Below are positions 33,864-40,160 of a stretch of DNA of 40,160 bases, in pieces (position 1 is the first letter of the stretch; each line of letters begins with the position of its first letter). This DNA comes from Coprobacillus sp. CAG:698 (GTDB lineage Bacteria > Bacillota_I > Bacilli_A > ML615J-28 > CAG-698). A program made the translations under genes and the position numbers. The notes beneath the pieces were generated by a model. The model saw only the letters and a program-made list of their open reading frames with translations. It was not told the DNA's origin and made no database searches. The DNA lies in the NCBI GenBank assembly GCA_000431235.1, contig HF988716.1:1-40160 (forward strand), given 5' to 3'.

Positions 33864-33892
33864 ATTATACACTATTTTCCTTTTTTTTACAA
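33864..33892 (-). promoter_or_regulatory. Promoter of the UvrD-type helicase gene
   Basis: Minus strand: TTGTAA (33892..33887), a 17-base spacer and TATAAT (33869..33864). The start codon is about 30 bases downstream of the -10. Confidence 0.7.
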
Positions 33893-33935
33893 TTGTTAGT
33901 TTTTTGTTATTTTATCAAAAACAATTCCTATTTTT

Positions 33936-33967
33936 TTATAAAAAGAACTTAGCTTAAACTAAGTTCT
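33936..33967 (-). terminator. Terminator of the second GH5 lipoprotein gene
   Basis: AGAACTTAG (33944-33952) pairs perfectly with CTAAGTTCT (33959-33967). TTTTTATAAAAAAA follows on the minus strand. Confidence 0.8.
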
Positions 33968-33975
33968 AAATGCAT

Positions 33976-35934
33976 TTATTCAATTCCTTCTTGAAAAGTA
34001 CTAGAATAACTTATTAACTTCTTATCCTTTATTTCAAGAACAACAATACCTATTTTTTTAGTTTCCTTATGAACTGCCATAATAGCTACAGTACCATCGT
34101 TTTTGAGAGTAAGTGTTGAATACTTACTTACAGAACAAATATTTTCATCAAAACTGTACCAATCATAATCCACTCTCATTTTCGAGAAGAATTTAGTTTC
34201 GATGTAACATTGTAAGACTTTCGCATCATTTTCTTTTACTGACAACTCAAAATCAGTCTTATATGTTAAATAATCAGGAAATACTTCTATTTTATAATAA
34301 TACATATAATCATTAAGTTTTATACCTATATAAATAACACCTGGCTTATTAGCATATAAACCATCATCTTTTTGTGTAACTAATGATTTATCATAGAACA
34401 ATTCGAAATCAGTAATTATTTCATTAGTTTTAATGTTTGTAAATTTATTTGGTAGTATTATTTTAGAATTAATAGACATCTTAACATTTTTGATTTCTTT
34501 ATAGAAGTCTAAGTATTTATTGTCATTAATTATTTCACCAATTTTATCAGTATATTCTTTATATACCCATTGATTATTTACTCTATCAATCAAACCAAAT
34601 GAATAATCTTTATCTAAATGTGCTTTAGCACAATCCCAAAGGAAGCATTTTAAATTAACACTATTAGCTACTGATAAATAATACTCTAACCATTTAGCTC
34701 TTTCAGTATCATTTTGTTTGTCACGAAAGGCAAATTCAGTTATTACTGCTGGTATACCTTTTTGGGTATAGTTTTTATCGATTGTATGCATTACTTTAAG
34801 GATTTCAGATTTATATACTTCTTCTTTTTCAGTAAAACTTGATTCATCCATTGAAGGCTCATGTACTAGTCCAAAAGGATTATAAGCATGCAAACTTACC
34901 ATAACATAATCATCTTTAGGCATCTTAAAATAAACATACGAGTCAGTATCAGTTCTCGTCCACCCTGTAGTTATAAATAAATGCCTATATTGGTTATTTC
35001 CTCCTTGAGCTCTTATTAAGTTCACAAAATACTCATTTAATTCGTTAAGAATATGAAAAGCTTCACCATCCACCTCATTGGTATCATAATTACGAGGTTC
35101 ATTTAAAAATGAAAATATTACCTTTTCATCATAGTCTTTAAATAGATTACCTAATTGTCCCCATTGTACATTAACTATATCTAAAATTCTATCATAATTT
35201 TTATATGTCAAACTACTCCATTCAATGTTATAAGCATCATAACTACAGATAACTACAAACATATTTTTGGAAACAGCCAAATCAACAATTCTTTTTAACT
35301 TTTCTAAATATTCATTTTTAATCGTATAATCATCATTAGCATATTTCATCCATATAGTAGGGATAGTTAATACATTAATGCCTTTTTCCAATAGTAAATC
35401 AATGATTTTTTCATCATCATTGTTTTCGTCCATACAAGCTACATAATTCCAGCCTAAAGAAAATTCTTTTATTAATTCCTTCGATTTTATATCTCTTATT
35501 GTTAGAGGATTATATATTGCTTTATAAGTTTCATTTTTAGTCACAATATCTACTTCTTTATCAAATCCAATAAATTCATACATATACTTTTCGTAAACAG
35601 GGCATACTGGTTTTTCGCCCTTTTTTAAATATTGGTTTTCAGAACCAAACACCAGTTCTCCTCCCTCACCCGAAAATGTTATTGTATATAGTTCATTAGT
35701 TTGTTCATATGTCGCTATATACATGTTACCAGAATCTATTTTCTTCCACGACACGAACAAATAACCTTCTCTAATAGGGGCATCAGGGAATACAAGTTTA
35801 TCATCGCTTGTTACTTCTTGAATACTAATAATATCACCATTAAAATCTATAAAAGACACTTCATATGTATTATTACATGAAACAAGAAACATAAATATCA
35901 GTAAAAAACAAGGTAAACACTTTAATAGTTTCAT
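33976..35934 (-). CDS. Lipoprotein GH5 glycosidase with InlB-type and Ig-like domains
   Basis: 652 residues from the chosen start. The lipobox is FLVSC (Cys20). InlB B-like repeats follow at about 25-80 (VSFIDFNGD, GYLFVSW) and 83-142. The GH5 barrel lies at about 150-475, with acid/base Glu279 in SFLNEPR, LHAYNPF, and nucleophile Glu400 in VITEFAF. A C-terminal Big2-like region (about 480-650) includes YDWYSFDENICSVSK. It should attack beta-glucan or mannan at the cell surface. ATG 35934 is preferred since GGAGGTG lies just upstream; 35946 overlaps that site. It differs from the other GH5 (7594-9195) in its accessory domains and lacks the Cys modules. Confidence 0.88.
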   Translation of the reverse strand: MKLLKCLPCFLLIFMFLVSCNNTYEVSFIDFNGDIISIQEVTSDDKLVFPDAPIREGYLFVSWKKIDSGNMYIATYEQTNELYTITFSGEGGELVFGSENQYLKKGEKPVCPVYEKYMYEFIGFDKEVDIVTKNETYKAIYNPLTIRDIKSKELIKEFSLGWNYVACMDENNDDEKIIDLLLEKGINVLTIPTIWMKYANDDYTIKNEYLEKLKRIVDLAVSKNMFVVICSYDAYNIEWSSLTYKNYDRILDIVNVQWGQLGNLFKDYDEKVIFSFLNEPRNYDTNEVDGEAFHILNELNEYFVNLIRAQGGNNQYRHLFITTGWTRTDTDSYVYFKMPKDDYVMVSLHAYNPFGLVHEPSMDESSFTEKEEVYKSEILKVMHTIDKNYTQKGIPAVITEFAFRDKQNDTERAKWLEYYLSVANSVNLKCFLWDCAKAHLDKDYSFGLIDRVNNQWVYKEYTDKIGEIINDNKYLDFYKEIKNVKMSINSKIILPNKFTNIKTNEIITDFELFYDKSLVTQKDDGLYANKPGVIYIGIKLNDYMYYYKIEVFPDYLTYKTDFELSVKENDAKVLQCYIETKFFSKMRVDYDWYSFDENICSVSKYSTLTLKNDGTVAIMAVHKETKKIGIVVLEIKDKKLISYSSTFQEGIE

Positions 35935-36026
35935 AAGCACCTCCATAATGGTAATATTTTTAACTTAAAATATATATTTCATAATCACAAAGAGTTTAAT
36001 CAAAATGAATCTAAATAACTATTGCC

Positions 36027-36055
36027 ATTATATAATATTAATTATGAAAAGTCAA
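36027..36055 (-). promoter_or_regulatory. Promoter of the second GH5 lipoprotein gene
   Basis: Minus strand: TTGACT (36055..36050), a 17-base spacer and TATAAT (36032..36027). The leader is about 85 bases. Confidence 0.75.
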
Positions 36056-36121
36056 TATATAACCATTTCTTTCTAAACATAATAATTAATACAACATTAT
36101 CTAAATATTTTAATGATAACA

Positions 36122-36157
36122 TTAAAAAATGGTTTATGATAAAATCATTAAACCATT
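36122..36157 (-). terminator. Terminator of the ATC-hydrolase-like gene
   Basis: AATGGTTTATGAT (36128-36140) pairs with ATCATTAAACCATT (36144-36157), one bulged base. On the minus strand TTTTTTAAT follows. Confidence 0.85.
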
Positions 36158-36166
36158 AATAATATA

Positions 36167-36751
36167 TTACTTTTTAAATAAATGAAAATCACAGCAGTCT
36201 CCACCATAACCTAATGTTTTAGTTCTCGAAAAACCTATTTTTTTCAAACCACCATATGTAACATCATCAACATCACAAAATAGCTTACATAATTCTGGGC
36301 ACTGATTTTCTACGCAAGCAGTATGCCATAAGCATTTAGTAATGGTTACATCAAAACTATTCTTATCATGTTTTTGCGTACTCTCCTGTAAATCAGTTTT
36401 ACGCATGATTTTAAGGAATATTTTGCTGTAAATATTATAGAATCCTGGAACTAATTCCATTTTCACCATTGAAGCATGTTTTTTCGAACCAATTATTTCA
36501 ATCATATATTTACGCATATGTTCATATGCTTCTTCTTTTGAAAATCCTGTTTCCATTAAAACCTTATATAAAGCTATACGAGGTAGAATTGTCTGGTTAA
36601 GTGTTTTCATTTGTTTCTCAGATTTATCTTTTGTATTTTTTTGTAAACAAGAAAACATCTTCTGCTCTTCATCAAATATCTTATAGCCTTTTTCTTCTCC
36701 AAATTCATCTATTAAGAATTTTTTAATTAGTTTTTGTTGTTTTATTTTCAT
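36167..36751 (-). CDS. L-2-amino-thiazoline-4-carboxylic acid hydrolase-family protein
   Basis: 194 residues from the chosen start. The C-terminal part carries the ATC-hydrolase-like pattern VTITKCLWHTACVE...CPELCKLFCDVDD...TLGYGGDCCDFHL, rich in Cys. The founding member opens a thiazoline ring to give cysteine, but most relatives have unknown substrates. ATG 36751 has GAGGTG about six bases upstream; the GTG at 36760 is part of that ribosome site. It stands alone between its own terminator and a palindrome. The family assignment is firm, the reaction is inferred. Confidence 0.82.
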   Translation of the reverse strand: MKIKQQKLIKKFLIDEFGEEKGYKIFDEEQKMFSCLQKNTKDKSEKQMKTLNQTILPRIALYKVLMETGFSKEEAYEHMRKYMIEIIGSKKHASMVKMELVPGFYNIYSKIFLKIMRKTDLQESTQKHDKNSFDVTITKCLWHTACVENQCPELCKLFCDVDDVTYGGLKKIGFSRTKTLGYGGDCCDFHLFKK

Positions 36752-36813
36752 TATAAACACCTCAAATAAAAGTTTTAAATTATTTAGTTTTAAGATTATT
36801 TAACCAATTTATT

Positions 36814-36833
36814 AATATTGTTCATACAATATT
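36814..36833. promoter_or_regulatory. Perfect 8-bp-arm palindrome
   Basis: AATATTGT-TCAT-ACAATATT, directly adjoining the stop of the 33-codon ORF at 36834 and about 60 bases before the ATC-hydrolase-like gene. There is no T tract, so it is more likely an operator than a terminator. Confidence 0.4.
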
Positions 36834-36935
36834 CTACAGAACCGCAGTTCCACCAAAAATCCAACCAATAGAACCATATGCTAGCAATGAAACACCAGTA
36901 GCAACTCTTTGAGTTCCTGAATCAGTACTTCCCAT
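36834..36935 (-). CDS. Possible 33-residue hydrophobic small protein or gene remnant
   Basis: The frame ATG...TAG encodes a polar start MGSTDSGTQR followed by a Gly-rich hydrophobic stretch (VSLLAYGSIGWIFGG). The amphipathic-then-membrane pattern is protein-like, but no ribosome site precedes the ATG and the frame closes six codons upstream. It may be the 3' end of a decayed gene. The rest of 36936-37020 shows nothing I can name. Confidence 0.25.
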   Translation of the reverse strand: MGSTDSGTQRVATGVSLLAYGSIGWIFGGTAVL

Positions 36936-37020
36936 TGATATATAGCTTAATCATAATATCTTGTATTACATAGTATAAATTTCTCTTAACATGGTTATTA
37001 CGAGTACCCTCAAATGACTA

Positions 37021-37362
37021 TTATACTTCTTTTTTCACAATTTTAATTAATTCTTCAATCGAAGGTAATTCATTTTGTAAATTTTCTGGTAAGTAATCTT
37101 TAATTCTATATTCACTTACTCCCATTGGTTTATTCATATCTCTTAGGGTGTATTCAGCAATAACATTATTTTTGCTTCTACAAAGTAGTAAACCAATTGT
37201 TGGATTGTCATTTGTTTCTTTAACTTGCTCATCAATTGCTGTTAAGTAAAAACTCAACTTACCAGCATATTCAGGTTTAAATTCTTTTTCATATAAATCA
37301 AATTTATTACATTCAAGACCTGTTAATAATTTATCATCTTCAAATTTGAAATATGTATTTTT
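37021..37362 (-). pseudogene. C-terminal remnant of a DUF1016/YhcG-type PD-(D/E)xK nuclease
   Basis: Open for 113 codons. EKEFKPEYAGKLSFYLTAID, NPTIGLLLCRSKNNVIAEY, MNKPMGVSEYRI and LPENLQNELPSIEEL follow the well-conserved C-terminus of DUF1016 proteins, which are normally about 330-370 residues long. The N-terminal winged-helix region and the catalytic part are missing. Upstream the frame runs straight into the TAA of the lipoprotein gene at 37363. The only start-like codon is a TTG (37257) that is a Leu in relatives. This is a truncated relic. Confidence 0.8.
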
Positions 37363-38148
37363 TTACATAAATATAATGCTTGGATCACTATAATGCATAT
37401 TACCACAATACTCACCATCTATATCTTTAGGTGAGTTACTTACTATTACATATATAGAATCAATAACTTCGTCAACATTAACATCAATTTTACATCTGCC
37501 TTCTTTTAAGAATGTAACTTTTCCATCATTAGAAACAATAGCAATATTCGGATCAGATGATGTCCAAAGCACTTTAGAATATTTTGCATTTCGAGGTTTA
37601 ACATCAAATGTTAACTGCATTTCTTCATTTTCTAGTGTTTCAATTATTTTATTAGGAAAATTAGGTTTAATAAAAACTAGCTTTACTACTTCTGTTTCCT
37701 TATATTGTTTTAAAGTTCTGTAATCATCGGAAAGCTTATTTATTTTATCTAGTTTTTCCAAACTAGTTTCGCAAGTAACTAGCCAAAATGACATATCACA
37801 TGTCATACCTGTACTTGTTCTTTTATAATCAACATAAACTTCATTAGAATTTGCTTTAACTTTTAGTTTATGTCTATTACCACCACTGCCTTCAGAAAAT
37901 ACGAAAACAATTAACCCATTACTTTCAAAGTATTTTTCATCATAAGGTAATTCAATTTCTTCTATTTCTGATAAATCTTGCAAATCTACATAAGAATCAA
38001 TTTTATAAAATTTATTAAAATCCAATCTAGTAGCAGTTTTTTTAAATTCCTTAAACTCTAAACTTGTACTATTACTTTTTGCATCACATCCACTACTAAA
38101 CGTCAAAATTGAAACAAAAACTAATAACAATAAAATAATTTTTTTCAT
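37363..38148 (-). CDS. Lipoprotein with a C-terminal Big2 domain
   Basis: 261 residues. The signal peptide ends in TFSSGC (Cys21). Residues about 30-165 form an unrecognised domain with FVFSEGSGGNRHKL and CDMSFWLVTCE. About 170-245 is a Big2-type Ig-like domain (NAKYSKVLWTSSDPNIAIVSNDGKVTFLKEG). GGAG lies eight bases before ATG 38148. The C-terminus, SDPSIIFM, is followed in the same frame by the nuclease remnant, so the natural end may have been altered by a deletion junction. It is probably a surface protein of unknown binding role. Confidence 0.8.
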   Translation of the reverse strand: MKKIILLLLVFVSILTFSSGCDAKSNSTSLEFKEFKKTATRLDFNKFYKIDSYVDLQDLSEIEEIELPYDEKYFESNGLIVFVFSEGSGGNRHKLKVKANSNEVYVDYKRTSTGMTCDMSFWLVTCETSLEKLDKINKLSDDYRTLKQYKETEVVKLVFIKPNFPNKIIETLENEEMQLTFDVKPRNAKYSKVLWTSSDPNIAIVSNDGKVTFLKEGRCKIDVNVDEVIDSIYVIVSNSPKDIDGEYCGNMHYSDPSIIFM

Positions 38149-38172
38149 TTTTATTACTCCATATACTATATA

Positions 38173-38201
38173 ATTATACCTTTATTTGTAAGTTTATTCA
38201 A
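38173..38201 (-). promoter_or_regulatory. Promoter of the Big2 lipoprotein gene
   Basis: Minus strand: TTGAAT (38201..38196), a 17-base spacer and TATAAT (38178..38173), about 25 bases before the start codon. Confidence 0.7.
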
Positions 38202-38292
38202 CTCACATATCTTTTACACAAATTTTTCAATACAATTTCTACTTCTATTAAGTCACTTATTGACTTGTTAGCCATAAGTGTATGGTTATTAT

Positions 38293-38394
38293 CTATAAAT
38301 CTAATTTTTTTAACTTTTCTTTAAATCTATTATCACTACCATAATTAACACATAAGTATATTACTATATTTATATATAACTTTTTTTCACTCAT
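38293..38394 (-). CDS. Possible 33-residue small protein overlapping the RHH gene stop
   Basis: The ATG lies inside ATGAGTGA, overlapping the end of the RHH-fusion gene by eight bases, and the frame runs 33 codons to TAG. The product starts MSEKKLYINIVIYL and ends RFKEKLKKLDL, a short hydrophobic then basic-helical protein. The overlap is typical of translational coupling, but no ribosome site of its own exists. It could be a small partner or a truncated gene. Confidence 0.35.
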   Translation of the reverse strand: MSEKKLYINIVIYLCVNYGSDNRFKEKLKKLDL

Positions 38395-39019
38395 TAATCA
38401 CATCAATTAATTTAAGTTTTAAATCTCTTTTTGTACGAAATTCCATACCAACTTCAAATGCTGAGTTAGGATGATTAATAAAATCTTTATCGATTTCTAT
38501 TTTTTCATCTATTTGATATAAATATACTGGATATTTAACACCATCGTGAATTACTTTTCCTTCACTAATAGATAAATGTGAAGGTTTACTTCCAAAAGCA
38601 ATTGCAAGTTCTTTAAATGGGGTAAAATCGCAATTTTCTGCTAACTTTTCGATTCTATATAAAGAGCCATAATAATAAATGCCTTCATCTTTTTTAGATA
38701 GTGTTAATACTTTATTGGGGTACTGAACACCTCCACCAAGACAGTGCCATCCATTATCTTTACATACATTTATAAATTCATCCATCAATTCAAACGGATT
38801 AGTACCTGGTGGCACTAGTACATCAGCTTTTAATCTATATTCTAGATCTTTTGAATTATCATGTTCTTTTACTTTTAATTTAAAAGGTAATTTTTTATCT
38901 TCCACACTTTTCTTTAAAAATAAACGTATTGCTGTAGATAGATCTAAACCTAATTCATTAAATAATTTTATCGCTTCTTCTTTTAATTCTTCATCAATTC
39001 TCACTTGAATAAAACCCAT
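38387..39019 (-). CDS. RelB/DinJ-like ribbon-helix-helix protein fused to an unknown C-terminal domain
   Basis: 210 residues. The first 50 (IQVRIDEELKEEAIKLFNELGLDLSTAIRLFLKKSV) are a RelB/DinJ antitoxin-type RHH DNA-binding domain. Typical antitoxins end at about 90 residues. Here roughly 130 more residues follow, with VLVPPGTNPFELMDEFI, GWHCLGGGVQYP, YYYGSLYRIEKLA and GVKYPVYLYQ, which I do not recognise. No RelE/YafQ toxin gene is adjacent. Perhaps it is a stand-alone repressor with a sensory domain or a fused effector. GAGGTG lies five bases before ATG 39019; stop is TGA. Confidence 0.8.
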   Translation of the reverse strand: MGFIQVRIDEELKEEAIKLFNELGLDLSTAIRLFLKKSVEDKKLPFKLKVKEHDNSKDLEYRLKADVLVPPGTNPFELMDEFINVCKDNGWHCLGGGVQYPNKVLTLSKKDEGIYYYGSLYRIEKLAENCDFTPFKELAIAFGSKPSHLSISEGKVIHDGVKYPVYLYQIDEKIEIDKDFINHPNSAFEVGMEFRTKRDLKLKLIDVINE

Positions 39020-39038
39020 AATAACACCTCACGATGTA

Positions 39039-39067
39039 ATTATACTTTATTATCAATACGTTGTCAA
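39039..39067 (-). promoter_or_regulatory. Consensus promoter with repeated GTATTGA half-sites, RHH gene
   Basis: Minus strand: TTGACA (39067..39062), a 17-base spacer and TATAAT (39044..39039). GTATTGA occurs twice, 11 bases apart, across the -35 region. Direct half-sites like these suit autoregulation by an RHH protein. Confidence 0.75.
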
Positions 39068-39110
39068 TACATTTTTAAAATAATGACATTTTGTCTCAAT
39101 CATTTTTATT

Positions 39111-39149
39111 AAAATAAAAACTCTATTTACATATTTCTTGTAAATAGAG
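39111..39149 (-). terminator. Terminator of the STAS gene
   Basis: CTCTATTTAC (39121-39130) pairs perfectly with GTAAATAGAG (39140-39149). TTTTTATTTT follows on the minus strand. Confidence 0.9.
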
Positions 39150-39163
39150 CTTTAAAGTAACAA

Positions 39164-39460
39164 TTATTCAATGCATAAAAAATCAGTAAATCCCGTAATA
39201 TCGAATACTTCACGAACTTCTTCTTTTAGATTAATAAGTTTTAGACCACCACTTCTTGCAAATTTTTTGTGTAGTTTTAAAATAATTCTTAAGCCTGCAG
39301 AAGATATATAGTCTAATTCCTTCATATCAATAATAAGAGCATCAAAGTTTAAATCATTAAGTTCTCCTTCTAACTCTGGTACTGTAATTGTATCTAAACG
39401 TCCGCAAAGAGATATAGTTAATGTTTTATTATTAAGATTTTTATTAATTTTTAAACTCAT
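39164..39460 (-). CDS. STAS-domain anti-anti-sigma factor (RsbV/SpoIIAA-like)
   Basis: 98 residues, a full single STAS domain. GRLDTITVPELE and MKELDYISSAGLRIILK (about 46-62) hold the Ser that an RsbW-like kinase would phosphorylate. It would normally bind and neutralise the kinase to free a sigma factor. GGGGAG lies about nine bases before ATG 39460. The adjacent kinase gene is truncated, so this protein may now act with a partner elsewhere. Confidence 0.92.
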   Translation of the reverse strand: MSLKINKNLNNKTLTISLCGRLDTITVPELEGELNDLNFDALIIDMKELDYISSAGLRIILKLHKKFARSGGLKLINLKEEVREVFDITGFTDFLCIE

Positions 39461-39484
39461 ATTTTACACTCCCCAACATATATT

Positions 39485-39712
39485 TTATTCTTTATTAAAA
39501 GTAACAGTTAATACATTTTGTCCGTCAATGGTTTCATAATCGACTGAAGATGCAATTTTTTTGACCATGTAAATTCCAAGTCCACCAATTTCTCTTTCCT
39601 CAAGAGGTTTATCAACATCAAGTTCAGGTTTTAAAAGAGGATTAAAGATTTTACCATTATCTTTAAAAATCATTTTTATAACTTCTGAATCATCAATAAT
39701 TGATAAATATGT
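39485..39712 (-). pseudogene. N-terminally deleted RsbW-like HATPase (anti-sigma kinase) remnant
   Basis: The frame is open from a TAA at 39715..39713 to the stop at 39485, about 75 codons. It encodes the last strands of a GHKL serine kinase: FKDNGKIFNPLLKPE (G1 box), REIGGLGIYMVKK (G2 box) and VDYETIDGQNVLTV. The N box (E/N..N..H) needed for ATP and Mg is missing, and relatives are about 135-145 residues. An internal ATG at 39673 without a ribosome site would give 62 residues. The upstream half has been replaced by the TfoX-like gene. Confidence 0.82.
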
Positions 39713-39737
39713 TTAATGTCTTAAAAATATGCATTTA

Positions 39738-40043
39738 TTATTTAAGATTTGGTAATTCTTCAGAAATAGCTTCTATTAATGTTTTTAAAAAGTTTTTATT
39801 TTCAACTTCATCAACTAACAGCATCTTTTTTGCACCATCATATGGCGATTCTAAAGCAGCACTTGGCATCATTATCATGGATGTTTTTGTTGGTTTCACT
39901 AAGAAACGATCATCATATATTCCTCCTATTACTTTGCCATGATTATATATAATATATTCACCCATCATTTTACGATATGATATATCATCTAACTCAGAAA
40001 GCTGTTCTAAAATAAATTCTAAATATTCTTTACTTAATGCCAT
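39738..40043 (-). CDS. TfoX N-terminal domain protein
   Basis: 101 residues from the chosen start. The single TfoX_N domain is seen in YRKMMGEYIIYNHGKVIGGIYDDRFLVKPT and PYDGAKKMLLVDEVEN. Full-length TfoX/Sxy (competence regulator) has an added C-terminal domain that is absent here. Stand-alone TfoX_N proteins are common in Bacillota and of uncertain function. ATG 40043 is preferred with GAGGTG six bases upstream; the GTG at 40052 is part of that site. Confidence 0.85.
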   Translation of the reverse strand: MALSKEYLEFILEQLSELDDISYRKMMGEYIIYNHGKVIGGIYDDRFLVKPTKTSMIMMPSAALESPYDGAKKMLLVDEVENKNFLKTLIEAISEELPNLK

Positions 40044-40072
40044 TTTTTTCACCTCTTTTTTATTACCTCAAT

Positions 40073-40100
40073 ATTTTACATCTATAATTATAAAAGTCAA
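40073..40100 (-). promoter_or_regulatory. Candidate promoter of the TfoX-N gene
   Basis: Minus strand: TTGACT (40100..40095), a 16-base spacer and TAAAAT (40078..40073). Confidence 0.5.
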
Positions 40101-40118
40101 CAAAAAATTAATAATTAT

Positions 40119-40160
40119 GTTATAACAGGGATAATTAGGTACCTTTTTTAATGTTATAAC
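40119..40160. repeat. Two copies of the palindrome GTTATAAC, 34 bp apart
   Basis: GTTATAAC at 40119-40126 and 40153-40160. AGGTACCT followed by a T tract lies between them. The second copy is at the window edge, so the context cannot be judged. Confidence 0.35.

Noticed and set aside
1..40160. Genetic code 4 (UGA = Trp throughout), suggested by the two internal TGA codons
   Set aside because: Proteins of 860-1,290 residues are open with TGG tryptophans, GAPDH uses TGG at conserved Trp, several genes end in TGA, and ATGA overlaps are present. General reassignment does not fit.
1..40160. CRISPR arrays, tRNA and rRNA genes
   Set aside because: I found no regularly spaced repeats with unique spacers, no cloverleaf with a TTCGA arm, and no rRNA-like GC-rich stretch.

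Overview
The window is about 40 kb of AT-rich bacterial chromosome, with nearly every gene on the minus strand. The AGGAGG-type ribosome sites, TTGACA/TATAAT promoters, HrcA-type CIRCE operators, frequent lipobox lipoproteins and many Ig-like or InlB-type surface repeats point to a low-GC Bacillota. An uncultured gut-type Bacilli or Erysipelotrichia relative is likely, but no rRNA is present to settle it. UGA behaves as a stop codon: long proteins with many TGG tryptophans are open, and ATGA start/stop overlaps occur.

Layout. 1-130: promoter region of a heat-shock operon lying beyond the left edge, with two CIRCE operators. 154-12,606: housekeeping and cell-surface genes. These are a VanX-type D-Ala-D-Ala dipeptidase, GAPDH, a lipoprotein GH3 beta-N-acetylhexosaminidase, a plus-strand pair of paralogous membrane proteins, a low-molecular-weight phosphotyrosine phosphatase, a Cys-rich lipoprotein GH5 glycosidase, an SDR oxidoreductase, and a PH-domain/InlB-repeat lipoprotein operon. 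That last operon's promoter carries a seven-base G tract in its spacer.

12,852-33,844: a dense accessory or defence-type island. It holds an HTH-ImmA/IrrE metallopeptidase operon, a MazG-like pyrophosphohydrolase, a Hachiman-type system (HamA DUF1837 nuclease plus HamB helicase), an HNH nuclease/methyltransferase pair, a DUF4011-SF1 helicase-Vsr-like nuclease-DUF3320 protein, a PLD-helicase-DUF3427 protein coupled to a Nudix hydrolase, and a UvrD-type helicase. A formamidase-like enzyme and an SGNH hydrolase sit among them. Both hamA and the DUF4011-helicase gene are interrupted by one in-frame TGA each, and both operons start from near-identical promoters (TTGGACTTTTTT, 18-bp spacer, TATAAT). 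hamA also has a five-codon leader ORF and a hairpin in its 5' leader.

33,976-40,160: a second lipoprotein GH5 enzyme, an ATC-hydrolase-like protein, a Big2 lipoprotein, a decayed DUF1016/YhcG-type nuclease fragment, a RelB-like RHH fusion protein, a STAS anti-anti-sigma factor beside an N-terminally deleted RsbW-like kinase remnant, and a TfoX-N protein.

The surface enzymes suggest scavenging of polysaccharide and peptidoglycan. The central island looks like a defence hot spot in which at least two systems are decaying or under unusual translational control. No tRNA, rRNA, transposase or CRISPR array was recognised.
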